From NCBI GenBank assembly GCA_964006375.1, contig OZ023270.1, positions 70,657,082-70,721,081 on the forward strand: a stretch of 64,000 nucleotides of DNA. The letters are read 5' to 3'. The stretch is from Tillus elongatus. Its lineage: Eukaryota; Arthropoda; Insecta; Coleoptera; Cleridae. Positions 14,383 through 29,193 of the stretch are shown one piece after another (within the stretch, counting starts at the first letter, position 1; every line of letters begins with the position of its first letter). A program made the translations under genes and the position numbers. Under the pieces are notes generated by a model that saw nothing but the letters and a program-made list of their open reading frames with translations, searched no databases and had not been told where the DNA came from.

Positions 14383-14677
14383 CGAAATATTCTTAGCATG
14401 AACTCAAAAAAATGTGAGTGGAGAAAAATCTGGAGACCTAGCTGGCCATTGAATGGGTCCTCTTCTACCTATCCATCGGTTAGAAAATGTCACATTAAAG
14501 TATTCCTTTGCCTCTTGACTGAAATGAGGTAGCGCTCCATCTTGTTAAAAGTAGACACTGGGGAAATCATTTTGAAACAATTCTCTAAAAGAGGGCTCAT
14601 ATCTTGTATGAATTTCTTCTATCGAATGGGGGTTACTGTCACAGCAATATCGACGATTGTGTCTATTTACATCACTA
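14383..14677 (-). pseudogene. Tc1/mariner-group transposase, C-terminal part (element E)
   Basis: On the minus strand, NSDVNRHNRRYCCD lies directly against the piggyBac-1 target site (14635-14677). Further on, FLTDRWIGRRGPIQWPARSP and DFSPLTFF cover the end of the catalytic domain near 14400-14470. It continues from 17360-17880 across the piggyBac-1 insertion. The stretch carrying the second Asp is not readable, and the third is substituted. Confidence 0.7.
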
Positions 14678-14681
14678 TTAA

Positions 14682-17355
14682 CCCGTTAGCGCCCGGCGTC
14701 CTATTTATAGGACAATGCATTCTTGAATTTATTATCGGCACTTACCGATACATGATGAATACCGGGTATTCCCCGACTAAGAATAGATACACAACAGCCT
14801 GCCAAGCTTGCATTAGTTTGCCCGCATTAGTTATTACATCTCGGCTCTTGCTGCCTGAACATTATCGTTTTTTTTTGTCACTGTGCACCGTGTGTTTACT
14901 TCGGTGAATTTGTAGATAATATACGAGGTAAGTAACTTTTTTTGTGACTTTGTCAAGGCATTAGGTCAAGTTTACTATGGAAAATATAAATTCTATTTGT
15001 TTGTGACTTGATTTTTGTGTGTAGGCCTGGAAATCCTGGTGTGATATAAATATGACGCTGGGCGTTTCAGGGAATATTTGACCATCTTAGCCATTATCTC
15101 ATAATATATGAATTTTATTTCAGGTTTCATTCTAAATCAACAAAAATGAGAAGGGTATTCAAAACCATGGTGGAAGCCTGGGAGTATGCGCTTTCAGCGG
15201 AATGTGAAGCAGAAATGTTAGCTCTACCACCTGAAGTCGATGAATTGACCGATGAGGAAGAATTTGATGATGGAGATCTTGGCATACCTATGGTCACTGA
15301 CATACCAGGAAATATAGAGGTAGATATCAACAGTGATGAAGAAGACCCAGATGAAAAAAGTGACACAATAGAAAAAGACAATGATGATGAAGACAGCTTG
15401 CCATTAGCATCATTGGTAACCAAAAGTCAAGCTTCAACTTCAGCTAGAAGCCGGCCGTCATCTCCTTTCACAAATAGCCCTTCCACTTCAGCAGATTGCC
15501 ACCTGCCTGCAAAGAAAAGAAGACTTGCCAAACCAACTATCACAGCAGACTGGAAAATAATTTCTCCAGAGTATAGATTTGATCCAATACAAGACATTCC
15601 AAGTCAAAAGCTCCATGAACTGAAACTATTTTTACAAGAAGCAACTCCTGTTGGTATTTTTGAACAATTTTTCGATTAAAATGTTTATAATATGATCGTG
15701 GAAGAAACCCTGAGGTATGCCAGTCAAAAAAATAAGCACTCATTTAGTATATCTATAGATGAGATCAAAATTTTTCTGGGATTTCTAATATTTTCTGGTT
15801 ATCACACTTTACCAAGTGAAAGGGACTACTGGTCCGAGAGTGAGGATTTAGGAATACCTTTGGTTCGTAATGCTATGAGTCGCAATGCATATTTAGAAAT
15901 TAAATCCCTAATTCACTTTCAAGACAATACCAAAGCCGATGAAAATAAGCACGATAAATCTTTCTAAATTAGACCTCTTATTCAAATGGTAAACTCAAAT
16001 TTTTCTAAATGGGGAGTGTTTCAGTCAAATCTATCCATTGATGAAATGATTGTTCGATACTATGGACACCACCCACTGAAGCAGTTTATAAGGGCAAAAC
16101 CTATCAGATTTGGCTATAAATTAGGGGCTATGTGTGGAAACGATGGCTACTGTTTCAATTTCTCCCTATACTGCGGCAAAGACCAAGCAGAAATATCGAT
16201 GGACTCGCTTGGAACCAAAGTAGTTACCAAAATGTTGTCTGTGGTTGAAGACCCTAAAAGTTATTACATTTATTTTGATAACTTTTTCACTAGCTATACA
16301 TTATTGTGTAGACTAAAAGACCTAGGTTTTCGAGCGACGGGGACCATTAGGGAAAATAGGACGCAAAAATGTCCACTAAAGTCGACTAAAGAACTTGAAA
16401 AAAACGGCCGTGGTTCATATGATTATCAGTTCGATCAAAAAAATAAAATCTTTGCCGTAAAGTGGAATGATAATAAGTGTGTAACACTTGCCACAAATTT
16501 CGATGCACTTGAACCAATAGCGTTTGCTCCTCGGTGGAGCAAAGAAAAAAAAGAGCGAGTTGCTCTTCCCCAGCCAAGACTAATTTACAATTATAACCAT
16601 TATATGGGCGGTGTAGACCAGCACGATTGGCTGTTGGAAAAACACAATATTTCAGTGAGGGGAAAAAATGGTATTGGTCCCTAGTGACACGCATTATTGA
16701 TATGGTCGTGGTGAATGCTTTTCTTTTATATCGAGAAATTCATGGCAAGAAATCAATTTCCATAAAGGAATTTAGGAGATCAATTGCAGTTGAATACCTA
16801 AAAATTGGGCATGGTAAACGTGTTATAAAAGGTAGACCCCTAAGTTTCCCTTCAACTTCCAGGTCAAAGGTTTCTGATGGTGTCAGGTATGATGAAAGAG
16901 GACATTTTCTGGAAAAACGTGAAAAACAACGGCGCTGTCAGTATGCAAACTGCTCGGGTAAGCCGACTACTTTCTGCAGCAAGTGCAACGTTACTTTATG
17001 CACTCAATGTTTCCCTAAATACCACGTCAAGCCATGAGTAATTTATTTTATACATCTTGTTTATTCCTTATTTGATCATTTATACTATGCTGCCTTATTT
17101 TTTCTCTGTAGAATCGACCTATGTTGTTGTAGTTTTTGAAAAATAAATATTTTAATCATCTTTCAAATTTTACTTTCATTCCGCAAAACTATTCATATCC
17201 TCCCAGTGTCCTATTTATAGGACAGCTTTTTTGAAAAAAACTAAATCTTTTTGATCATTTTGATCACTCTTACTGACTTGAGGTGCAATATAGCAGCAAC
17301 ATATTAAAATTTTATAGAATTTTAACGAAAAAAAAAGAATTTGGGCGTTAATGGG
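14682..17355 (+). mobile_element. piggyBac transposon 1, nearly complete
   Basis: TTAA lies on both sides (14678-14681 and 17356-17359). The terminal inverted repeats are CCCGTTAGCGCCC on the left and the complement of CCCATTAACGCCC on the right. The palindrome GTCCTATTTATAGGAC occurs at 14698-14713, close to the left end, and again at 17208-17223, about 130 bp from the right end; such asymmetry is usual for piggyBac subterminal repeats. At 2674 bp the length is typical. It is inserted in the transposase of element E. Only two stops and one frameshift separate its transposase from an open frame. Confidence 0.95.
15146..17037 (+). pseudogene. piggyBac transposase 1, three lesions
   Basis: DDD-type transposase with an acidic N-terminus (LPPEVDELTDEEEFDDGD), the catalytic domain and a C-terminal zinc-binding domain. 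All three catalytic aspartates are visible: SIDEMIVRYYG (codon near 16040), YYIYFDNFFTS (near 16277) and MGGVDQHD (near 16616). The end is cysteine-rich (CQYANCSGKPTTFCSKC, then CTQC). The frame is broken by a TAA at 15677-15679, a TAA at 15965-15967 and a frameshift in the GGGGAAAAAA run near 16660-16668. About 630 codons in total, close to the family's usual length. The chosen ATG follows a short non-coding leader inside the left terminal repeat. Confidence 0.93.
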
Positions 17356-17359
17356 TTAA

Positions 17360-17880
17360 GGTAAAAGGCAGCTTCATCCGAGAAAAAACGTAGTTACAAA
17401 ACTATTTATTTTGTTGAATAATCTGAATTATTTGTTCATAAAATTCGATTCTTATATCAATATCCTCTGCAAAAATTCTTGGAGGTTATGAATCTTTTAG
17501 GGAAAATACTTTTACCGTTGCAAAATCCGCTGTACATAATGTCTGGAGGGCTCGTTCGTTCTGGCATGTAAAATGCAGAAATTATAGGAGTTTCTTGTAC
17601 AGCAAGCAATACATCCAGCGTCATTTCGTCCAAAGTAGCAGTTACGGGGTGACCATACGTGGGGAAATTTTTGCACTCCCTGTTTCAGTAAATTTGTGGT
17701 GAAGTCTGTTTACTGTGGTCCTGTTAAGGAACGGGCGGTCAACGTGAACTTTACAGAATACAACAAACGTCATCATAGGTCCTTTTATAATCACCATAAC
17801 CGCTCATCATTAATACTCACATACATTCTTGTTCACTCAGGAGAGCCATATCACACAAAAGTAAATTAAGTAAATTAACA
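17360..17880 (-). pseudogene. Tc1/mariner-group transposase, N-terminal part (element E)
   Basis: The minus strand reads VHVDRPFLNRTTVNRLHHKF and TETGSAKISPRMVTP (DNA-binding domain), and nearer piggyBac-1 IDIRIEFYEQIIQIIQQNKQ, then FSRDEAAFTL in shifted frames, where the first catalytic Asp would sit. It stops exactly at the TTAA used by piggyBac-1 and resumes at 14677. Many stops. The ends of element E were not found. Confidence 0.65.
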
Positions 17881-18167
17881 AAAACACTGATGTTTTAATT
17901 CACAAGCCAAAACGCTTGCCACTGTGGAAGATCCGGCAAATAATTTTGACAAAACTTATTTTCTGGGTGAAATTATTAAAGTGTATTTTAGCATTTTTTG
18001 ACAGAGATGAAGTTACTTGTATAGTCTTTATTTTACTTCAGTTAGTTTCACGAAAAGCTGGTTGTTTTCGTTCTTGCCAAAGGTAACTTAAAAATAAGTG
18101 ATATCATCAAAAAGTATGCTTTACAAAAATGAGCCTCATGACCCATGTTACTATTTAAGAAATTAAA

Positions 18168-18296
<129 letters not shown>

Positions 18297-18428
18297 AATG
18301 ATGGTGGTGATAACAACCCTTATATTTTAAATAGGGAACATGGGTCGAGTGTTACATCATTTGAAAGCTCTTTTTTTATTGAATTCAGCACACTAATTTT
18401 TTTGGAAGTTTTATCAACTCGTTAAAAA

Positions 18429-18779
18429 AATATTTTTTTTCTTTAACGTCGGCCTATTTCTGCGACTATGGCCAATCACCGACGCCAGGGAGCAGTTTCA
18501 CCTCACTATCCTGGAAATTTTGCCGAACCCCTGTCTTTCTGTAAGGAGGGTAGGGATCTTTAACGTGCCCAACATCGCATGGACACGGGACCGACGGCTT
18601 TACACCCCCTCCGAAGGGCGGAACGTGCAGACATTCAACTTACTCAAATATAATGCCCGAACCTCGGTTGATGTTAATGTTACAGTTTGTACTGAAAAAG
18701 TGAAAGGAGTAACCTGGGAAAGAACCCAGGACCCTTCGGTTCAGAGGCACACGTTCTTACCCCACAACCACCGAGGTTC
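18429..18779 (-). mobile_element. tRNA-derived SINE, copy 1
   Basis: Minus-strand SINE of about 350 bp. The tRNA-like head (box A near GGTGGTTGTGGGGTAAG, a decayed B box) lies at the right, and an A-rich tail at the left. It sits in the left terminal repeat of A1, and the flanks CTCGTTAAAAA (18418-18428) and CTCGTTTAAAAA (18780-18791) are the target-site duplication. Copies 2 and 3 are at 39018-39345 and 33567-33716. It contains no protein gene. Confidence 0.8.
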
Positions 18780-18988
18780 TCGTTTAAAAATAATTCACAG
18801 TTGAAGATGCGAAAACGCATTTCACTCATTCCGATAAGAAATGTGCTGATAGTCAATGTTTTGTTGGTTTCTAAACAAAAAAATTGACTATCAGGACATT
18901 TCTTATCGGAATGAGAGAAATGCGGATTATTATTTCGGTTTATCGGTTGGTTTGATACTTGATAGTACTACCGAAAATTAATTTCACA

Positions 18989-20068
18989 ATGGTGTATTCT
19001 GTAGAAGAAAGAGTTGAAATAATTACTCTTTTTTTTCAAAAACGATGACTGTGCCAACCGTACTGCAAATTTGTTTAATGAACGACATCCGAACAGACAT
19101 GTTAACAGAAAATACATTTTGGAGTTAGTTGCAAAGTTTCGACAAAGTGGTTCAGTAGCAAACAAAAAAACGGGATCCTGAACGGGAATTTCCGGTTAGA
19201 AATGAGACTACTGAAATTGAAGTTTTAGGACAAATTGCTGCAGACCCAACGTTAAGCACGAGAAAATTGGCCACTGTTTCAAACATCAAAAGGAGACCTA
19301 TTCAACGAATATTGAAGGATCATAAATTTCACCCGTATAAAATTCATCTTGTACAACAACCGAATGAAGATAATTTTGATCGGCGGCTGGAGTTTTATGA
19401 AGTTATGACTACACGAATAGCTGATAACGGGAACTTTCTGTTCAATATCTGCTTTTCAGACGACTGTACGTTTTTATTAAACTCTACAGTCAATCGTCAT
19501 AATTGTCCTTATTGGGCAGATAATAATCCAAGAAATGTTCACAAAGTCCACACTCAAACTCCACAGAAATTGAATGTCTGGACTGGCATTTTTGGAGACC
19601 GTTTAATCCGACCAATTTTTCTTGATGGAAATTTGAGTGGCGAAACGTATTTGGAGTTACTAGAAGATATCGTTTACCCTCTACTAATTGACATTGTTGA
19701 AAATGATGATCGCTATCAAGAAAATCAATTAGTGTTTCAACAAGATGGAGCTCCTCCGCATTTTTCACACCGTGTTATGGAGTTTTTGAACAGAGAGTTT
19801 CCAGGACAATGGATTTGGCGTAGAGGTGTTATTTAGTGGCCCCCTAAATCACCGGATTTAACTCCTTTAGACTTCTTTCTATCGGGACATTTCAAGAGAA
19901 GAATTTACGCAACAGAACCGGAGACTGGAAGAATTACGTCGACGCATTGTTGAAGAATGCCGTCTAATAACTCCACAAATGCTCCAGAATGTCAGAGCTC
20001 GTTTTGAACAAAATTTGCACTTTTGTATGGAAGCTAGTGGTCAACAATTTGATCACTTACTAAACTGA
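18989..20068 (+). pseudogene. Tc1/mariner-group transposase (element A1)
   Basis: Begins MVYSVEERVEIITLFF (ATG at 18989), a helix-turn-helix head with several lesions. It is open from 19267 to 19836: ILKDHKFHPYKIHLVQQPN, the first Asp region NICFSDDCTFLLN, then NRHNCPYWADNNP, and QQDGAPPHFSHRV with the second Asp. A stop at 19834-19836 precedes WPPKSPDLTPLDFFLSGHF, which holds the third Asp. I count 41 residues between the second and third (DD41D spacing). The C-terminus decays to a stop at 20066-20068. The stop and frameshifts make it inactive. Confidence 0.85.
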
Positions 20069-20450
20069 ATAAACATTTTTGAACGCTTGGTTGTGTTTTT
20101 TGGTTTTTTTAACGAAAAATTGACTTATTAGTGCATTTCTTATCACAATGAATGAAATACGTTCTTGCAACTCCAACTGTGAATAATTTTTAAACAAGTT
20201 GATAAAACTTCCAAAAAAATTAGTGTACTGAATTCAGAAAAAAAAAACTTTCAAAGGATGTAACACTCGACCCATGTTCCCTATTTAAAATATAATGATT
20301 GTTATCACCACCCTCAAGGGGTTGATGTGACAAAGTTGAGTTTTATGTCAAAACATGTCTCCCCCAATATTAAAATTGATGTGTTTCAGTGTTTCTTAAA
20401 AAAAATATTCTCTGGACGCAAATCTGTCTGTTTCGTTTTCAATGCGTCAG

Positions 20451-21237
<787 letters not shown>

Positions 21238-21572
21238 GCCTGGACGCAGCAAGTGCGTTATGGTAGTGAATTTTTATAGAAATGATCTGGCACAAAATAT
21301 TTTATTATAACTTTTGTTCTTGTTACATAGATAGGTATCTAAATTTTGTAGTTTACATTTTATATCGTAAATATACTCACCAAATTTGGTTATCATAGCT
21401 TTTTTATTTTTTGAGAAAATTTTTTTTTTCGAATGAAAACTCAAAATTTTTCCGGAAAACCTCGTCTTATTTTCCTGACTAACGAAGTTGTCCAAGCCAT
21501 TTACAAAAGGAAGGTACATGCCAAATTTTACCAAAATGGGCCCATTATTTTTTGAGTTATCGGTGTGATACA

Positions 21573-21661
<89 letters not shown>

Positions 21662-22036
21662 CATATACAAATTAAAACTGACCCCGGATATGGGTTTTAG
21701 GGGTCCTAGTTCGCGCTCATTTGCAAAAAAATTTTCAAAATTCAAACATCATGAATTCTTTCTACGAAAGTTCACTAAAAATTCTAGATGCAGCAAGTGG
21801 GCTATCGTAGCAAATTTTTATTAAATGCTCAAAATTTTAATAACTCAATTTCCTGTTAAACTAGGAACATAAGTTTTGAAATACAATAAGGTATTTATCA
21901 GGACAATATGCCGGCCAGATTTCTTCTAAATAGCTTTGTTATCGTTTATGATCAAAATTTATTTTTCAAAGACACATTTTTTTTTGAAAACTTGTCTGAT
22001 TTGGCCGGCTAACGAAGTCTACCAAGCTAGTTGGCC

Positions 22037-22037
<1 letters not shown>
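21238..22037 (-). repeat. H repeat, copy H2, with an adjoining partial copy
   Basis: Minus orientation. It starts at the hairpin end CTGGACGCAGCAAGTGCGTT (21239), runs through module A to the (TA)n core, then the other flank (GACCCCGGATATGGGTT, GCGCTCATTTG). A second, more decayed hairpin end, CTAGATGCAGCAAGTGGGCT, follows at about 21785 and leads into another module ending at the next (TA)n. Confidence 0.7.
21583..21661. repeat. (TA)n microsatellite, core of H2
   Basis: Pure TA repeat. Confidence 0.97.

Positions 22038-22128
<91 letters not shown>
22038..22128. repeat. (TA)n microsatellite
   Basis: Pure TA repeat. The left flank is an H module; the right flank is not recognised. Confidence 0.97.
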
Positions 22129-22131
<3 letters not shown>

Positions 22132-22551
22132 AAAGTATTACACGTTTAACAACTTATATACTCATTATAACTCATTTAATTATGCCCTTGTTACATGATT
22201 GCATCTTTTCTCTCAGTCAATGATTACACTGTCTCGTTAGTCGATGAAATGTATTATGGTCATAGTCAATAAAAAGTTACCACTTCCCTACTCAATGAAG
22301 TTAAAATACCTATACGTGAATCCATGCCCATAGAAATACACATATTTTCTTCTGTCATCCGGAAATATTGTGGAAATTTTAGTTCGTAGTCGATTTGTTC
22401 GTCAGGTAAGAAAACTATAAAAAGTCATACTGCTTTCGGCTAGGTCTTTTGTTCGACAAAATATTAACAACTGCAAATGTCGAGAGCATTTATGGGCTAA
22501 TAGAAAGATCAGCACGCTCATATGAGCTATCCCATCTTGACCAATGGGAAT
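22129..22551. other. No gene recognised
   Basis: AT-rich DNA between a (TA)n tract and the hairpin end of H3. No coding or repeat signal recognised. Confidence 0.45.
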
Positions 22552-23604
22552 TCTGGACGCAGCAAGTGCGTTATGGTAGTGAATTTTCATAAAAATGTTT
22601 TTAATAGCAAATATGTTTTTTTTATTAAGAAAACAGGCATCAAATTTGGTTACCAGTATAACCTATGTAGTAGAAACAATGTGCCATGTTTCATCTAAAT
22701 AACTTTATTGTTTGAAAACCTAGAAAAATTTCCGATAGTAAATATAAAGTGTTCCCGAAAAAACCTGTTTCTTGGTTAACCTTATAGGTTAATATAAATC
22801 TTGTATAATAACGGATATATTGAACTTTATTGATTTTTTACGCAAATTTAACAAAAATTATATACCATTAAACGATAAACTCTATAGCTAAGACTACTGC
22901 CAAGCATCAGAGAAAGGGTCTATTTGAAATAAATTTTCTGGAAACATTTTAGTAAAATGAAGCACAATGACGGTTGAAACTAATACTTCAGGGTTTGTAA
23001 AACATTCTTCTTGGGACATTTTCTTTCCATAGCCCGTATTAGATTCAAGTTCTTGACCTAAATGTTGCCAATTTTGACGTTTTAAATCGCGACTTTGACG
23101 TTTTGAGGAAAACCCCAATTTATTTTTCTTTAAATGTCTGTAACTTTTTTGTCTTTTGACCTACAGAGCTAAATTTTGGTATGTGATTTACCTCTAGCGA
23201 TATAAACCCGCGTGTATCATATTTGTTTCACGTTCTTTGCCTAAACATTGCCAATTTTGGCGTTTAACTTTGCGAGTTTGGCGTTTTGAGGAAAACTCCA
23301 ACATTTTTTTCTTTAACTGCCTGTAACTTTTTTATCTTTAAACCTAGAAGCCTAAATTTTGGTACATGATACCCTCTTTATAGTACAAACACGCTTTCCA
23401 AATTTGGCTGCCCTTACTTTGTTATTTTCGGAGATGTAAATTTTTTTCGAAAGAAAATACAACATTTTCTGGGAAAACCTCGGTCGATTTTGCTGGGTAA
23501 TGAAGTTATCCAAGCCACTTACAAAAGGAAGGTATGCACTAAATTTAGTCACAATCGGCTAATTATTTTTCGAGTTATCGGTGTGGTACATATATGTATA
23601 TATA
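22552..23604 (-). repeat. H repeat, copy H3, part left of transposon B
   Basis: Starts at the hairpin end (CTGGACGCAGCAAGTGCGTT), then a module B piece and full module A, including GAGTTATCGGTGTGGTACAT against the TA core. The core holds transposon B. The rest of the copy is at 26118-26266. Confidence 0.75.
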
Positions 23605-23606
23605 TA

Positions 23607-26034
23607 CAGGCTGTTTCAAAAAACATGCACCATCGCTCGTGGGGATAATTCCTTACCAAAAAATAAGAAAAAAGTTACTGTGCACATGGGCCCGGAAACG
23701 CATAGTTTCCAATATACAGGGAGTTGAATTTTAATTATTTTTTTTAATTTTTTATAAAACATTTCAAAACCACTGGATTGATTTTAATGAAACTTGGAAC
23801 TTGAAAGTGTATTATGAAAGTGCGTATTTTCAAGTGAGAATCTACTTACAACTGCGTCAGTGGCGTGCGTACGGGGTAACTGTAAAAATTCATTTGGGGA
23901 AAAAATATGTGCGCCACTGTCTTTTTCCAATTTTGATACATCAGTTATGAAGCTTATTACATAAGCCACAAAAGCTACCTCTTGGTATTTTTTCGTTCAG
24001 GGTATCCCTTAGGAGATATGATTAATTTTATAAAAAGGGGCAAAGTACCGATTAGTCGGCGTATTAATAATAATAATAATAATAATAATATATGTTTACT
24101 GCAACCATAAGAATATGAAAAACAAAACATACAGTGAACATTACAGCAATAAACGTGCAAATAACTAACCTACGTAAAACTTATTGGTGATAAACATTGA
24201 AATGAATATTACAAACATTGATAAAAAATGATAAATAAAAAATAAAAATAAAAAATGAAAAAAGTAATCGTAAAGACACGAAGATTTTTCCAAACTCTTG
24301 TTTTTTGTACATTACTCAATTGACTTTAATAACAAAGCTAAAGAAAATGTTGAAAGTGACCACCATTAGCGTCGTTACAATTATTTAACCTTCTGCGTAA
24401 AGATCTTCTTATTCTTCTGCAAATATTTTGATCTTCTCTAATGCTGTCAAATGCATATTCTATTCTTCCCAACAATTCTTCTCGTGTATTTACTGGTGTT
24501 TTATACACTATTTCTTTTAAATGACCCCGGAGATCGAGGTGGCCATGACACCGGACCTCCACGACCAATCCATCGGTGACCGTATGTGTTGGCTAAATAT
24601 GTTCTTACAACTGCTGCAAAATGTGCGGGCGCACCATCATGCTGGAACCACATTGTACCATTTCTCATAAAAAGCGGTAGTAACAACGGCAAATCATTTT
24701 GTAAAAAGTTTAAATATGATTCATGGTCAAGACGATTCGGTAGAACAACAGGACCAATTATGTGATTTTCAATAATAGCAGCCCAAATATTGATTAAAAA
24801 TTGACACTGCGAATTTGCAACTCTTAGAGAGTGTGGGTTTTCATCGGCCCATGTATGTAAATTGTGAAAATTTACGATACCTTTTCGCGTAAATGACGCC
24901 TCATCAGTAAATAGTACACGTTTAGAAAAATGTTGGTCGTGCCTAAGTTTGTTTAAGAACCACTGACAAAACATTACCCTTGGTTGAATGTCTCTAGGTA
25001 GAAGTTCCTGGACACATGTAAAATGATAGGGATATAAACTTTGATCCTTCAGAGTTCTGTGAACTGATGATGCCGAAATATTACCCAGTTCGGTGGCAAT
25101 AATTCTCGTACTTGTATTAGGATCACGTTCAACTCTATTTAATATTGCCTCTTCAACTCGTACAGTTCGGCGGTATCTTCTGCGTCCAGAGACAGGTTTT
25201 AAAGGTTTTAAAGAACCAGTTTCTCTCAAATGTCTTACAATACGTGGGAAAATATTTGTGTCAGGAATTCTTCTTTGCGGATAAGTTTCCTGATAAACTC
25301 GCACAGCTTGTCTAGCATTTTGATTTGTTTGTCCATAAATTAACAACATATCAGTCAAATCCGCTGAAGTGTACTTAATGATAACCATCTTGAGAGGAGG
25401 AAATAATATTAATGAGCAGCTCAGTATCAACAAATAACTAAAAACGAAAATACTGCACCGTATCAAAATTTAAAGAATAGCACGAAAACTCTTTTGACGC
25501 CTACAAAGCACTTCAAAATTGTAGAATTTAGAGAACTGTCAAAAATTATAGTTTAATGGCACTTTACGATTACTGTTTTCATTACTCCAACGAATCGGTA
25601 CTTTGCCCCTTTTTATAAAATTAATCATATCTCCTAAGGGATACCCTGAACGAAAAAATACCAGGAGGCAGCTTTTGTGGCTTATGTAATAAGCTTCATA
25701 ACTGATGTATCAAAATTGGAAAAAGACAGTGGCGCACATATTTTTCCCCAAATGAATTTTTACAGTTACCCCGTACGCACGCCACTGACGCAGTTGTAAG
25801 TAGATTTTCACTTGAAAATATGGACTTTCATAATACACTTTCAAGTTCCAAATTTCATTAAAATCAATCCAGTGGTTTTGAAATTATTTATAAAAAATTA
25901 AAAAAAAATTAAAATTCAACTCCCTGTATATTGGAAACTATGCGTTTCGGGGCCCATGTGCACAGTAACTTTTTTTCTTATTTTTTAGTAAGGAATTATC
26001 CCCACGAGCGATGGTGCATGTTTTTTGAAATAGC

Positions 26035-26037
<3 letters not shown>
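23607..26037 (-). mobile_element. Tc1/mariner-group transposon B, complete ends
   Basis: Terminal inverted repeats of about 445 bp (23605-24054 and 25594-26039) both begin TACAGGCTRTTTCAAAAAAC. TA lies on each side. The element sits in the (TA)n core of H3. Length 2431 bp. One transposase is on the minus strand. The arms are highly similar to each other, suggesting it is not very old. Confidence 0.92.
24339..25388 (-). pseudogene. Tc1/mariner-group transposase (element B), catalytic deletion
   Basis: Starts at MVIIKYTSADLTDMLLIYGQ (25388); the upstream codons lack conserved character. The DNA-binding region (HLRETGSLKPLKPVSGRRRY, STRIIATELGNISASSVHRT) is intact. The first Asp lies in VLFTDEASFTRKG and the second in WFQHDGAPAHFAAVV. 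At WPPRSP the frame jumps to GHLKEIVYKTPVN near 24520-24535. About 30 bp that should encode the block with the third catalytic Asp (LTPLDFFLW in relatives) is gone. The C-terminus continues in the other frame to 24341. Apart from this deletion the gene is open, so a recent loss of function is likely. Confidence 0.9.

Positions 26038-26117
<80 letters not shown>
26038..26117. repeat. (TA)n microsatellite, core of H3 right of transposon B
   Basis: Nearly pure TA repeat. Confidence 0.97.
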
Positions 26118-26124
<7 letters not shown>

Positions 26125-26266
26125 AAATCGAAACTGACCCCGGACATGTGTTCTAGGGGGCCTAATTAGCGCCCATTTGAAGAATTTTGTTCAAATTTCA
26201 AAACATTTGCTATTAAAAACATTTTTATGAAAATTCACTTACATAAGGCACTTGCTGCGTCCAGAC
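26118..26266 (-). repeat. H repeat, copy H3, part right of transposon B
   Basis: Contains the TA-core flank (GAAACTGACCCCGGACATG, GCGCCCATTTGAAG), then jumps to a terminal piece CATTTGCTATTAAAAACA and the hairpin end GCACTTGCTGCGTCCAGA. The copy therefore carries hairpin ends facing both ways. Confidence 0.7.
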
Positions 26267-26982
26267 TTTTGATTATCTTATTGCTGTAATACCTTCATCT
26301 AAATACTAGGAAAATGAAACAAAGAAAAAATCCCGACCTAGATTATCCGTTTTCCAGTCATTAATAACAAGCCTTATCACGTTTTCATAATAGCAATAGC
26401 AAAAAACTCCCGATGACATTCGCTATGTTTAATTACACGATCTTAATTACCTGTTTCCATGATATACTTCCATGTTGAATATTTCTTTGTTATACTTAAT
26501 AAAACCGAACTGAACTAAAACCAAAAATAAAATAACAAATTATGGAAGATTTACGACCGGGAAAACGGCAGGAATTTTTCCATAAAATTACAATTGTGTA
26601 TTAATGATTTCGAGTTTAAATTTCCCCCTTGTTAATTTATATTTGTGCCTGACATTTACCGATACCAACTTAACGAATTAAAACTATAAACGCGAACGTA
26701 TAATTCACAGCTTGTCTTATAAATTATTAGAACGTTTTTAGATTTTACTACTAAAACTCATTAATGTTACAATTTGAATGCCTACTTTTGGGTAGCTAAT
26801 CACGAAAACATAAATAGAACAATATTAACGCAGAAGTAGATACAAACAGAATAACGATCACCTTCAATATGCCGTGGGATATTTGTATCTAGATAGGGTG
26901 TCTCATTAACAACTGCATGTACTATAACTGTAGCTAACAGGTGTCAAAATAAAATAGTTGAGCAAGTCATTCTTTATCAATT
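26267..26982. other. No gene recognised
   Basis: AT-rich DNA without recognisable coding or terminal-repeat signal. Confidence 0.45.
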
Positions 26983-29193
<2,211 letters not shown>

